Assembly: GCA_009829735.1 (NCBI GenBank)
Contig: CM020618.1
Span: 2,044,882-2,108,881 of the forward strand
Direction: 5' to 3'
Length of the DNA stretch: 64,000 nt
DNA from: Pyropia yezoensis
Taxonomy: Eukaryota; Rhodophyta; Bangiophyceae; Bangiales; Bangiaceae
Shown: positions 18,555 to 30,581 of the stretch, one piece after another
Layout: every line of letters starts with the position of its first letter
Position numbering within the stretch: position 1 is the first letter of the stretch
The notes under the pieces: model-generated
Seen by the model: the letters and a program-made list of their open reading frames with translations, nothing else
Told to the model about the DNA's origin: nothing
The model's database searches: none
Made by a program: the position numbers and the translations under genes

Positions 18555-21329
18555 CTAGAACAGAAAATCGCCACAGTCGTCCTCCTCTGGCAGAAGCTCC
18601 TCCTCTGTCGCAAGATCCTCCACGTACGCGAGGCCATCTACGTCAGCGTCGGCAAGGTCAGGGATGGCGAGGTCTTCCAACGCGCTGCCGCCGAAAACGC
18701 CACTCGCCACGCCGACCGACTCCATCTGCTTCCATGCCGCGGTGAGGGCATCGGCGGTGCCCGCTGCGGGCGCGACGTCAGTGCCGGCGGCTGCGGTGGC
18801 CACCGCCACCGCCTCCCGCAGCAGCTCACGCGTGCGACACAGGTTGGACACCATGTCACCGTACGACTGGCCAGCGGCTGCCGCGACGGTAGCCACGTCG
18901 CGGCTGCCCATCCAGGATGAAATGGCCGTCCCGAGCCGAAAATTAAGGACCGGCGCGCCCGTTGCCGCCGCGCGGGTGGAGCACACGTGGAAGGCGCCGC
19001 CCTTTGCATCGCCGAGCGCAGCGAATCGCTCTGGGGCGTCCCGCTCAGCCGCCGCCAGTGTCTTAACGGCAGCCACAACCTGCCTTTGCGTTACCCCCTC
19101 GGGCGCATCGGGGTCGTCCAAAAACCCTTGGTACGGCTGGGGCCCAGCGGCTGCCCGGCGGCCGCCCGCCGCCCGCGTCTGCACGACGAGCGAGGACAGC
19201 ACCGCCACCAATGCCGCGGCGTCGAGCGCCGCCAGCCCTGGGCACCCAAGGACGACTTCCACAAGCAGCGGAGCGGGGACCGACGAAACGTGCAACGCGG
19301 CGCGGCCTTTGGGTGTCAGCTGGCGCTCGGCGTCTACATAGTGGAGGGCGGTCAATACACATATGCGGAGCTCGGCGTCGACGGAAAGGGCGTCGTGGAC
19401 GGAGCCGCCGTCAAGGAGCTCGCGCAGGCCCCGGATGATCTGCCGCAATCGGTGCCGGGGTGTCACGACCACAACCGGTGCTCTAGACGCACCGCCGCCC
19501 GGGTCGGTACCGCCCGACAGCTGCAAATTGTCCAGCGCAGCAAGGAGGTCCCCGACGTCGGCGGCGCCACTCCCCCCGCCCCAGATTTGTGTGGCAGCCG
19601 CTGCCATCTCGGCCGCTGGCAGCAGGGCCGCCGCCTGGTCCCGCAGCAGCTCCCCTGTGAGCGCACCGAGCGAGCGCCGAACGATGGCTCGCAGCCCCGT
19701 TGACCCCGCCCCACCCCCCTGCCGCAGGTGGTGCAACAGCGCCCCGTACGTGACACGATAGGCACTCGTCACGGCCGGCGGAGTGCCGAGCAGCGGACCG
19801 AGTACCGCTGCCGTCGGCGGCCACCCGCCAAACGGCACCGCCAGCGTGACCGTGCCGGCGGCGTCCAAGCCCCGTCGCCCCGCCCGCCCCGCCATCTGCG
19901 CAAACTCCCCAGCGGTGAGCGGCCGAAATGCGGTGCCGTCAAACTTAGTAACCGCCGGGAAGACGACTGTCCGGGCGGGCGCGTGAACGCCAACCGCAAA
20001 TGTCTCGGTCGCGAGGAGAACCGGCACGGCACCGGCAGCAAACAGGGACTCGACGACCTCCCGTAGCAGCGGTCGCAGGCCTGCGTGGTGGAAGCCGATG
20101 CCGCGCAGGAGGCTTTCGCGGGCGACAGCAAGGTCGTCGGTGGGTCCGCCGTCAGGGGGCAGCAGGGACATGGCGACAGCAAAGGCGCGGTGGACAGCTG
20201 CCCGTGCCGCCGGCCGGCGAGCGAGAAAGTCAAGCGATCCCATCGACGTTGCGGCATCGTGGATGGCCGCGTGGGAGAAAAAAAAGAAGAGCGCGGGTGA
20301 GCGGTGGGAGAGCACCAGATATCGAGCGATCGGCAGGTAGTCGGCGCGGAAGCCACGGCGCGGAACCACCCGCGCGATGGCCTTGCGGTAGGCGGCGCAG
20401 TCGAGGTCTCTCCGCCCCGCCGTCGCCACCACCGTTTCACGTACGGGCGATGTGCGCCCGACGTCCGTCACGACAGCGACCGTGTGCTCGAGTGGCACCA
20501 CCCGCGTTGGGGTGGTGACGACGCGCACGTGGCGACCGCGGGAGCGACCGACCCAGGCAGCAACCTCGACGGCGTTGCCAACCGTTGCCGACAGCATGAC
20601 CAGCGGGATGTACGGCGGCAGGTGCAGGAGAAGCGCCTCCCACACAACCCCCCGCCCCGGGTCGCCAAGCATGTGGACTTCGTCAAGAATGCACACGTCG
20701 ACACCGCGTGTCCACGAGTCTTCACCCGCAACGACCGAGTTACGGAGCACTTCGGCGGTCATGACGACCAGCGGCGCCCCCGGACGCTCCCGCCGGTCCC
20801 CCGTAACGATGCCAACGGCGGCGTCGGAGTAGCGCCGCCGGAAATCTCGGACCTTTTGGTTGCTCAGCGTCTTGACGGGTGTCGTGTACAGCGCCCGCCG
20901 GCCGGCGCCGAGCGCGCGGTCGACCGCGTACTCTGCGACAACCGTTTTTCCACACCCCGTCGGAGCAGCAACGAGGATGTCGTGGCGGTGGTGGACGGCG
21001 GCCAGCGCCCGCCGCTGCCAGTCGTCGAGGGGGAACGAAAACGCGGCGGCGGCGGCCGGGTAGGCGGCTTCAAATCCGTCCACGTCGGATGCGTCGACCG
21101 TTGCGTGTGCCGCGTACGCGCCATTTAGGCGGGTGGTTGCAGCGGCGGAGCGCGCCGCCCACTCTGCCGCCTCTTCATCGTCGTCCGTATCAGCAGGGTC
21201 CATGACTGCCTGCGGGGGGTGGGCAGCGAGAAGCACGGCCGCGTCAGACAGGAGGCTGGTCGCCGCCCGCTCGGCGGCGGGCGTCCAGGGTGGCGGCTGT
21301 GTCGCGCCGTCGATGGCAGGGGCTTCCAT
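18555..21329 (-). CDS. Ski2-like DEVH-box RNA helicase (ISE2-like)
   Basis: Encodes 924 aa from the ATG at 21329. The motifs of a superfamily 2 Ski2-like helicase are in order. They are a Q-type FPLDDWQRRAL (99-109), Walker A APTGCGKT (122-129), TTPVKTLSNQK (motif Ia) and DEVH (216-219). SAT (247-249) and the motif VI sequence QMAGRAGRRG follow in the second RecA domain, ahead of a C-terminal DSHCT-type region. The wording of motifs Ia to III is closer, from memory, to the cyanobacterial/plastid ISE2 group than to MTR4 or SKI2. The N terminus is not obviously a transit peptide, so the location is open. The likely role is ATP-driven unwinding of structured RNA in processing or decay. The start lies 857 bp from that of the divergent bestrophin gene, so the two may share a promoter region. 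Confidence 0.88.
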   Translation of the reverse strand: MEAPAIDGATQPPPWTPAAERAATSLLSDAAVLLAAHPPQAVMDPADTDDDEEAAEWAARSAAATTRLNGAYAAHATVDASDVDGFEAAYPAAAAAFSFPLDDWQRRALAAVHHRHDILVAAPTGCGKTVVAEYAVDRALGAGRRALYTTPVKTLSNQKVRDFRRRYSDAAVGIVTGDRRERPGAPLVVMTAEVLRNSVVAGEDSWTRGVDVCILDEVHMLGDPGRGVVWEALLLHLPPYIPLVMLSATVGNAVEVAAWVGRSRGRHVRVVTTPTRVVPLEHTVAVVTDVGRTSPVRETVVATAGRRDLDCAAYRKAIARVVPRRGFRADYLPIARYLVLSHRSPALFFFFSHAAIHDAATSMGSLDFLARRPAARAAVHRAFAVAMSLLPPDGGPTDDLAVARESLLRGIGFHHAGLRPLLREVVESLFAAGAVPVLLATETFAVGVHAPARTVVFPAVTKFDGTAFRPLTAGEFAQMAGRAGRRGLDAAGTVTLAVPFGGWPPTAAVLGPLLGTPPAVTSAYRVTYGALLHHLRQGGGAGSTGLRAIVRRSLGALTGELLRDQAAALLPAAEMAAAATQIWGGGSGAADVGDLLAALDNLQLSGGTDPGGGASRAPVVVVTPRHRLRQIIRGLRELLDGGSVHDALSVDAELRICVLTALHYVDAERQLTPKGRAALHVSSVPAPLLVEVVLGCPGLAALDAAALVAVLSSLVVQTRAAGGRRAAAGPQPYQGFLDDPDAPEGVTQRQVVAAVKTLAAAERDAPERFAALGDAKGGAFHVCSTRAAATGAPVLNFRLGTAISSWMGSRDVATVAAAAGQSYGDMVSNLCRTRELLREAVAVATAAAGTDVAPAAGTADALTAAWKQMESVGVASGVFGGSALEDLAIPDLADADVDGLAYVEDLATEEELLPEEDDCGDFLF

Positions 21330-22186
21330 CGCGCTTGAGGAGCCAGCAGAGCCAAGGGGGGGAACGACGAGGTGGAGGGCGGACAGCGGCGTGCTTTAGA
21401 GCGAATGAGTAGAAGCGGGGAAGACCAACACTCCTGGAAGAGATTGGCACAGAAAAGTGACTTCGGAGTGCGCCGCCGTGCCTGCGTGCGCTAACGCATG
21501 CGTGAGGCAGCCATCCTTGACAGTGCCGACGAGGGCAGGCGGCTGCGACGCGCAGAGCCATGTCCCACGGCGTCGGCCCCGTGGCAATCGATGCGACTGG
21601 ACGACCCCCTGAAGCTGCTCAGGGCGAGGAAGCGATCACTGGCTCGCGCGCTGGCGGGGGCTTTCGGGTGACTGCATGCATCTGACTCTCAGAATCTGAC
21701 AAGTCGGTGAGTCCAGACAACCAACAAATGCCGCACTCGTGGCCCGGATTCCCTGGATCAGGCTAAACTCGCACAGTATCAGTCAGGGAATTACTGAGTA
21801 TCTCACAGATTCGGCATGGACGCGCAGCGCTCCATGGCCCACTTCTTGCACCAATTGGTTAACCCCTCGTACGGCCGAGTCGGCTTGCACACTCAAACCG
21901 TGATGGTCTGACCGCCTTGACGCCGGTCGCGGCAGATCCTGCCTGGCCCTACGTCGCCAAGGCCACTGTCCACCGCACGCCCCCGCCTCTGTGTCTCCCC
22001 CTCGTCTGCCTCTGTCTCTGTCCGTCTCCTCTTGGTCCACCCGCTCTTCCCTTCGTCACTTCCTCCCCTGCCCTCCTCCTGCCTCCCCTGTCGCATCGCC
22101 GCCGCCTGACCCTGTGCACACGCCCACATTCCCCGTGCACGCCCCCCACCCCCTCCCTCCACCCTCTGTATCCCTCTTTGGCAGCC
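21330..22186. promoter_or_regulatory. Divergent promoter region, helicase / bestrophin
   Basis: This 857-bp region separates the start codons of two head-to-head genes. It is less GC-rich than its surroundings in the middle (about 21660-21830) and pyrimidine-rich on the plus strand near 22000-22180, just before the bestrophin ATG. No core element can be named with confidence. Confidence 0.5.
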
Positions 22187-23731
22187 ATGGCGCCGACGCC
22201 TGGCCCCGCGTTCGCAGCGCCCCTTCCGCGGGGGCCTGCCGTGGCGCGTCGGCCGCGGCGACCACCGCCACCGCCCCCGCGACGGCGGCGGGGCGGCGGC
22301 GTCGTTGCGGCGGCGGCGGGGCAGCCGTTGGGGCCACCTGCCTATGGGCACAGCAGTGGCGGTGGCGGTGGCGGCAGCGGCGGTGGCGGCGGTGGTGGCG
22401 GCGGCGATGGCGGCCCTGTTGGCGGCAGCAGCGCCATTGGCGACAGCGCCGCCGCCTCTGGCACCGTTGGCGGCGGCAGCTGCGGTGGCGGTGGTGGCGG
22501 CGCCCGTGTAGACATCCCCGCCCTGGTCGCCGCGGTTGCCGCCGCGGCCGCCGCGGACCGCGAGCGGGCGGCGGCAGCGACCGCCGCCGCCGCTACCGCC
22601 GCCGCCTCGACCGCCGCGGCTGTGGCGCGCGGCGCGCGGCGGCGGCGGCGGCGGTGGTGGGAGTGGGGGCGGCAGGGCGGGCGGCGCCCCCCCCCAGACG
22701 CCAACACGTACGTCCGCTACCCGCCGCCGCTGTTTGGCTCGCTCGCCCGGTGGGAGCGCCACCGCCAGCCGTGGCGGTACGCCCGCCACGTGGCGTCCAT
22801 GGCCCAGTCGGGGGTGGTTCGGCGGACGGCGGCGCCGCTGGCGTTCCTCGCCGCCGTTGCAGCGGCGGTGGCAGTGTGGAATGACGTGCTGGTCGGCGCC
22901 GTCGCGGCGGCCGCGGCGTCGACGGCGGGGGGCGGTGGGGCGGCGGTGGCCCTCCCCGTCCTGTCCCTGCCCCTGTCGCCCTTTACGCTCACGGCGGGCG
23001 CCCTCGGCCTGTGCCTCGTGTTCCGTACCAACACGGCCTACGCACGGTGGTCTGACGCGGCGCGGCTGCTCGGCTCCCTCTCCCGGACGGCCATCAACCT
23101 GGGCCGCCAGTCGGCCACCTGGCTGTCCACCGTCGCGCCCGCGTCTCGCGACCGCGTCGACGCCCTGACGGTCGCCTTCCTCCGCTCCGTCGCGGCGGAC
23201 CTTGCCCGCTACGACCCCGCCGACAGCCACGCGCACGTGACGGGCGGCTTGGCTCCCGCCGACGCGGCGCGCATCCCCCCCACGGGCGGCGGCACCCGTA
23301 CCGCCCTGACGCTGCTGGTGCTGTCCGACGCGATCGCCTCGGCGGGGCTGCCAGACAAGCAGGCGGTCGCGATGGACAGCGCGGTGGGAGAGCTGCTGGT
23401 GACGACTGGCGCCGCGTCGCGTATTGGCGCCATGCCCATCCCGCTGTCCTACTCGCGCCACACGTCACGGTTTCTGGCGGTCTGGCTGACGGCGCTGCCG
23501 CTGGCGCTCCACCCGGTGCTGGGGGGGGCCGCCGCCGTTGCGGTGGTGCCGGTCATTGGGTTCTTTTTGCTCGGCCTGGACGACATTGGGGTGCGCATTG
23601 AGGAGGGGTGGAACGCCCTCCCCGTGGACTATGTGCTCGGGTCGGCCGAGGCGACGATTGCCGCCTTCCGCGCGGCCGGGGGGGGGGGGTGGCGGCCGGG
23701 GGCGGGGTGGGGGCGCTGGGAGCGGCGCTAA
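22187..23731 (+). CDS. Bestrophin-like anion channel (VCCN1-type)
   Basis: Encodes 514 aa from the ATG at 22187 (context GCAGCCATGG). The frame is open upstream to 21917, but no earlier ATG supports a longer protein. The first about 190 residues are Arg/Pro- and then Gly/Ala-rich, compatible with a plastid transit peptide plus low-complexity spacer. The bestrophin/UPF0187 domain follows, with FRTNTAYARW in the second helix region, PIPLSYSRHTSRFL before a long hydrophobic stretch, and GLDDIGVRIEEGWNALP near the end. These match the plant and cyanobacterial branch, whose plant member VCCN1 is a voltage-dependent chloride channel of the thylakoid that tunes the proton motive force. Plastid location is inferred from the family and the N terminus. 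It converges on the MPS1-like gene, with 345 bp between the stops. Confidence 0.85.
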   Translation: MAPTPGPAFAAPLPRGPAVARRPRRPPPPPPRRRRGGGVVAAAAGQPLGPPAYGHSSGGGGGGSGGGGGGGGGDGGPVGGSSAIGDSAAASGTVGGGSCGGGGGGARVDIPALVAAVAAAAAADRERAAAATAAAATAAASTAAAVARGARRRRRRWWEWGRQGGRRPPPDANTYVRYPPPLFGSLARWERHRQPWRYARHVASMAQSGVVRRTAAPLAFLAAVAAAVAVWNDVLVGAVAAAAASTAGGGGAAVALPVLSLPLSPFTLTAGALGLCLVFRTNTAYARWSDAARLLGSLSRTAINLGRQSATWLSTVAPASRDRVDALTVAFLRSVAADLARYDPADSHAHVTGGLAPADAARIPPTGGGTRTALTLLVLSDAIASAGLPDKQAVAMDSAVGELLVTTGAASRIGAMPIPLSYSRHTSRFLAVWLTALPLALHPVLGGAAAVAVVPVIGFFLLGLDDIGVRIEEGWNALPVDYVLGSAEATIAAFRAAGGGGWRPGAGWGRWERR

Positions 23732-24076
23732 GCCGTGCAACAGTCACGGCGAGGCACTCGGCCGTCTCCCGCGGCACTACTCTTTTCTTCTCCCGTCGCC
23801 CCCACCCTCGCGCGCGGGTGGCGGCCCCCATCCCTTTCTCCCCTACGTGCGTGGTTCATCCCGTTGGTGGCGGTTGCCATCACGTACTTCTTTTGTTTTT
23901 GGGTGGGGGGACAGGCAAGCGCCTGGTGCCCCCACGCCCCAATTTCCACCCACTGCCCATCTCCCGCCGGGAACCTTCATCGCCTTTGCCAGTCTGGGGG
24001 GGGAAGGGGGGGCTCACGCACCCCCCCCCCTCCGCTACCTGCCCACACCACCCCCAACCCCCCCCCCCCACGGCCG
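23732..24076. other. Convergent intergenic spacer
   Basis: The spacer between the stop codons of the bestrophin (+) and MPS1-like (-) genes presumably holds both 3' untranslated ends. It has C-rich homopolymers and no recognisable polyadenylation signal. Confidence 0.5.
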
Positions 24077-24750
24077 TCATTCCCGCTCCGCCCCTTCTTC
24101 CTCGCCATACCCCCGCCCCCGCCCCGCGCTCGCCGAAAACACCGACGACGTTGGCGTGCGGCGGCCCAGCGGCAGACCCCGCCGGCCGCCAGCAGCCGCC
24201 AGCCCCTTGGCCCGGTGGTGGTGGTGGTGGTGGTGGTGGGCGAGGGGCTCCCCCTCCTCCGCCCCCCCGACCTCATAGCCACCGCCACCCCCCCCGCCAC
24301 CGTCCCCGTCGGTCCGCTCGCCGGGCGTGTCGGTCGCCGCGGACCATGCGGACGTGGCACCGTACGCGGCGCCCCCCCCCCCGCCCCCCGTCCTCGTGCG
24401 CCCCCCTCCCCCCCCCGCCAGAGGCGGCGCCCGCCCAGCGCCACCACCGCCCCCGCCGGCCCCCTCACCCCCACCCGCTCCATCACCCCCCCCACCACCA
24501 CCGCGACCACCACCACCGCCGCCGGGCGTGCCGACGGCGGCAAGGTAGGCCGCCACCTCCTCCGTACTCACCGGCCGCCCCAGCCCGCGCATCCACTCGA
24601 GGAGGCAGTCGGTGGGCGCGCCGGGCGTGGCGCCGCCGCCGCGGCCGCCACAGCCGCGGCCGCTCCCTGCCGCCGCGGCCGCCGCGGCGGCCGCCGCAGC
24701 CGCGCCGGCGGTGGCAGCAGAGGTGGCACCATCCCCCCGCGCGCTGCTGC

Positions 24751-24783
<33 letters not shown>

Positions 24784-26392
24784 GGCGATGGGGCGTGACG
24801 AGGCCCGCCGCCGCGTCGGCCGCCGCAGACGCCGCCGCCGCCGCCGCCGCGCCTGCCGCCGCCGCGGCGGCCGTGTCGCCGGCGGCTGGCGGCACGCCCC
24901 CCGCCGCCGGCAGCGGCAGCGGCGGCGCCGGGGAGCGGAGGAACGGGTGCGCCCGGAGCTGGGGGAGGGTGGCCCGCCGGGACGGGTCGTACTGCAAGCA
25001 CGAGCGGAGGACGTCGACGACGTGGTCGTGCGGCGTCGGCGGGTAGGCAATGACGTGCCGCGGGTTCTCAATCTCCACCGTCCGCCGGGCGAGGGAGCGG
25101 ATGTGCGCAAACGGCGGGCGGCCGTACACCATCTGGTAGAGGATGCAGCCGAGCGACCAAATGTCCGACGCGCGGGACACGCGGTAGCGGCCCCGGCCGC
25201 CCCGCCGGTCGCTGCCGCCGCCGCCGCCGCCATTGGGGTCCGCCGCGCCGCCCGCCCCTCCTCCCCCCCCTCCTCCTCCTCCTGCCCCTCCAGCGCCGAC
25301 GCCACCCCCCCCCCGCTGCCATCCTCCCACACCTCCTCCCGCAACGCTTCGGGCGACATGTAGTTGGGCGTCCCCCGGGGGGCGTCCAAAAACACCTTGG
25401 TCGTATCATCAGCCGGGATGCGGCTGGCAATGCCAAAGTCAATGAGCTTGAGCTCCCCGCGGACGACCAAAAAGTTGGCCGGCTTGAGGTCCGTATGCAC
25501 AATCCGCTCGCCGTGGATGGTGGCGACCGCGTCGAGCATCGCCTCCCAGTGGCAGCGCAAAAAGTTGCCCGTCACCCCCCGCCCGCCCGGCTCGTCGCGC
25601 AGGCGGCCGAGCATGCCCGCCAGGTCCGTGTCCCCATACTCGAGGACGAGCAGCACCACGCCCGCGGCGGGGCGCACCTCGGCGGCGTAGAGCTGCACGA
25701 TGGTGCGGCGGCCGGCGAGGCGGCGGAGGAGGTCAATCTCATTGGCAAAAGCGGTGACCGCGGCGGTCGCCGCGGGGGGGACCCGCACCTTTTTGAGCGC
25801 CCGCACCTTGAGGTCGGGCGTCAGCACCTTGTAGACGCGGCTGCTGCCGCCCTTGCCAACGCACTCGAGCACCTTGTACGGCGTGCCGTCGACGGTGACT
25901 TCCGTGTCGGTGGTGGCGGGGGGGGTGGGCGTCGGGGGCGGGGGGGGCACCACCGCCGCAGGCGTGGGGGGGGCCACGGCGGGGGGGAGGGGGGGGGGGG
26001 GTACCCCCGCCGCAGCCGCCGCCGTCACCGCCGGCGGCGGTGCCTCCCGTGACCGCCGCCGCACCTCCCGCGGTCGCCGGCCGGCGGTTCCCGCCCCGAC
26101 GGTCGCGGCCGCGGCGGCCACGCCAGGCGGCGCCGCCGGGGCGGCCGCCGCCGTCGCCGCCGACGCCGCCGTGGCCACCGACGCCGCGGCCGTTGCCGCC
26201 GCGGCGGCCGCGGCCGCCCGCCGCGCCCGGCGGTCTGCCTCTTCCGCATCGAGGCGGGCGCGGACGGCCGCCTCGGCTTGGCTCGGCGGCACGTGCCCGT
26301 TGGGTGCCACCGCCGCCGCCGCCGGCGGCAGCGGCAGCGACGGCGGCGAAGGCGAAGGCGAAGAGGGGATGTCCTCGCCGCCGCTGCGGCCA

Positions 26393-26438
<46 letters not shown>

Positions 26439-28905
26439 CAGCGGCAGCGGCAGCGACGGCGACCCGTCCATCATAGCCAACGTCCGCGGCGCCACTGCCG
26501 TCTGCCCCGTACGGCGCCGTGGCGCCGCCTCCACCAGCGGCCCGAAAGCCCCCACCACCACCACCACCCACCCCACGGAGCGGGGTGGGGGTGTGGCTCG
26601 CCGCCCGCCGCAGGCTGGTGCGCTGCTTCTTTTCCCCCGGCGGACCCGGCGGCCGCCGCGGCCGCTCGGTGTCGCCGGCGGGCGGCGGCGAGATGTGCAG
26701 CGACGCTGCCGCGCACGAGACGGCGGGGGAGAGGGCGCCGCCACCGCCGCCGCCGCCGCCGCCGCCAGCCCCACCGCCGCCGCCCGCGGGGGCGTACCGG
26801 CTGCGCGCGCCAGAGAGTGTCACCGAGCGGGTGCGCTCGGGGGAGGGTACCCGGTAAGTCGTGGGCGCGGGCGTGTGGGGGCCTCCCGTCGCGGCGGCGG
26901 CGGCGGCGGCGGAGGCGCACGAGGTGGGGGGATAGGCGGCAACGGGCGCGCGGCCAGGGGGGGACCACGGCGGCGCGCCCGCTGGCCAGCCCCCCGCCGC
27001 CATTGCTGCCGCAGACGCCGTCGCCGCGGGCGCCGCCGCCGCCGGGGCGCGGGCCGCCGACAAGGGCGGCGGCTGCGGCGCGGGCCCGCCGCGCCAACCG
27101 TTTCCCCTCCCGTCGCTACCATTGCCCCCGCTGCCACCACTGCTGTCCCCGAGGCTGCTGCTGCTGCTGCTGCTGCTGCCCCGCCCCCCCCCGCTGCTGC
27201 CGGCACAGCCGCCGCCGCTGTCGTCATTGTCGTCATTGTCGTCGTCGTCGTCGGCCGGGGCGCCCGGCTGGGGGGTCAACAAGATCCGCGCCGGCCGGCT
27301 GGCGACCATGGCGCTCCACCGTTCGGCGAGCCCCCCGCCACGACGGCACGCCGACGAGGGGGGTGCCCCGCCGCCGACCGCGCCGGCAAGAGGCGGCGGG
27401 AGGTGGGGCGCGTGCGCCCCGTGCAGACCGCCGCCGCCGCCACCGCCAGCCGCCGCCCCCGCAGCCGGGGTCTCCCGGTACGCCGCCCCCCCCCCCACTC
27501 CCCCCTCAACGGATGACCGCCGCGCGGGGTGGTCGCCGCCGCCGCCGCCCCCGCCGCCGCCACAGGCGCCGGCGGCAGCCGCCGCCCATGGGGAGGGGGC
27601 GTCCCCCCCCCCCTCGGCGCCCCCCCCGCCACGCGGGCGGGCGGCGGAGCTCCAGCCGCCCGCCGGGGGTGGCAGGGAGGGCGTCGCCACCTCCACCCGC
27701 CGGGGCGGCCCGAGGGACCGCGACACCGCGGGGCCGCCGCGGCCACCACCGCCGCCGGGGGGGGGGTCTACCCCCCACCGGGTGGAGGGGAGGGGCGTGA
27801 CGGGCGCCCCACCACCGGCGGCGGCGGCGGCGGCTGTATCGGCCACCCCCGACGCGGTAACCGGGATTGCCAGGACAGGCGCGCGGCTGCTGCTGCCAGC
27901 GGCGGGCCTTGCCGGGCGGGCCGACAGGGAGGCCCCCCGTCCTGAAGAGGCGGGCGTGAGCAGCCGCGCGCCCCCCCCCGCCGCATCGGGCACCCCCGAC
28001 GCCGACAACCGCCGGGCGGCGGGGGGCGCCATGCCGCCACCACCGCCGCCACCGCCGTCTCCCCCGCGGTCCATGGGCCTGGCGCCCGCCGCCGTCGCCG
28101 TCGCCGCCGTCATTGTCGCCGCCGTCGCCGCCGCGGCTGCAGCCGCCGTAGCCGCCGCCCCCGTCCCTGCCGCCGCCGCCGTCGATGCGGTCGACGCGGC
28201 GGCCCGCGCGGCACGGAGCGCGTCGGCCTCGGCGCGGAGCTTGGCGGCCTTGTCCCCCCGCCCCTGCGCGCCCTCAAACGCCGCCCACTGGTCGTAGAGC
28301 GCCGGGGTGGCGGCGCCAATCCGGTTGGCCCGCAGGTACTTGTACAGGCTCCGCGCGTGGACGGGCTCCCCCGCCGCGACGGCGTCGGCGTAGCGCAGCC
28401 ACAGGCGGACCACGTCGGGGTCGTTGCGGGAGGACGCCGACGGGGTGACCGCCCGCGTTGCACGGATGAGCAGCCGCAGGCGGGTGGCCGTTGCGGCGGC
28501 GGGGGACGGCGGCGACGCGCCCGCGCTGCCGCCGCTGCTGCCGCCGCTGCCGCCGCCACTGCCGCTGCCGCCGCCACCGCCGCCGCCGCCGGCGTCCGTG
28601 ACCGCCGCAGCCGCCGTCGTGGGTGGAGGTGGGGAGGGGGCGGGTGTGGGCGGCGACGACGAAGGGGCGGCCGCGGCGGCGGCATCGGCCATGACCGCGT
28701 CGAGGGCGGCGAGGTAGGCGAGCCACGCGGGCGCGCGGGTCGGGCACGCCGCGACGGCGGCGGCGCGGGCGGCGAGCGTGGCCGCCGCCGCCGCCGACGC
28801 GGGGCCGCCCAGCCGCGCTGCGACGCGGCCGGCGGTGGCCAGCTCCGCCGCGAGGCCATCTGCGTCGGTGGGGGGGGCGCCGGGGGAGGCGGCGGGGCGA
28901 CTCAT
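24077..28905 (-). CDS. MPS1: MPS1/TTK-like dual-specificity kinase, frame disturbed
   Basis: Starts at the ATG at 28905 (MSRPAAS). Residues 1 to about 235 form a TPR-like region (WLRYADAVAAGEPVHARSLY, then YDQWAAFEGAQG), as in MPS1/BUB kinases. A very long Ala/Gly/Pro linker follows. The kinase domain begins near residue 1010 with YKVLECVGKGGSSRVYKVL and has HTDLKPANF, DFG and GTPNYMSPEAL. The rest (SDIWSLGCILYQMVYG, 25170-25110, to the C terminus at 24077) lies in another frame. The frame changes in a Gly-coding spacer that contains a 10-base C run (25305-25314). One more base there would make a continuous protein of about 1,609 aa. That points to a homopolymer miscount or real indel; a small unrecognised intron is the alternative. 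The family acts at kinetochores in the spindle checkpoint. Human TTK has 857 residues; the excess here is linker. Confidence 0.8.

Positions 28906-30581
<1,676 letters not shown>

Noticed and set aside
21893-23461. 522-codon minus-strand open frame
   Set aside because: It lies antisense to the bestrophin gene, is rich in Arg/Gly and has no domain. It mirrors the coding constraint of the other strand.
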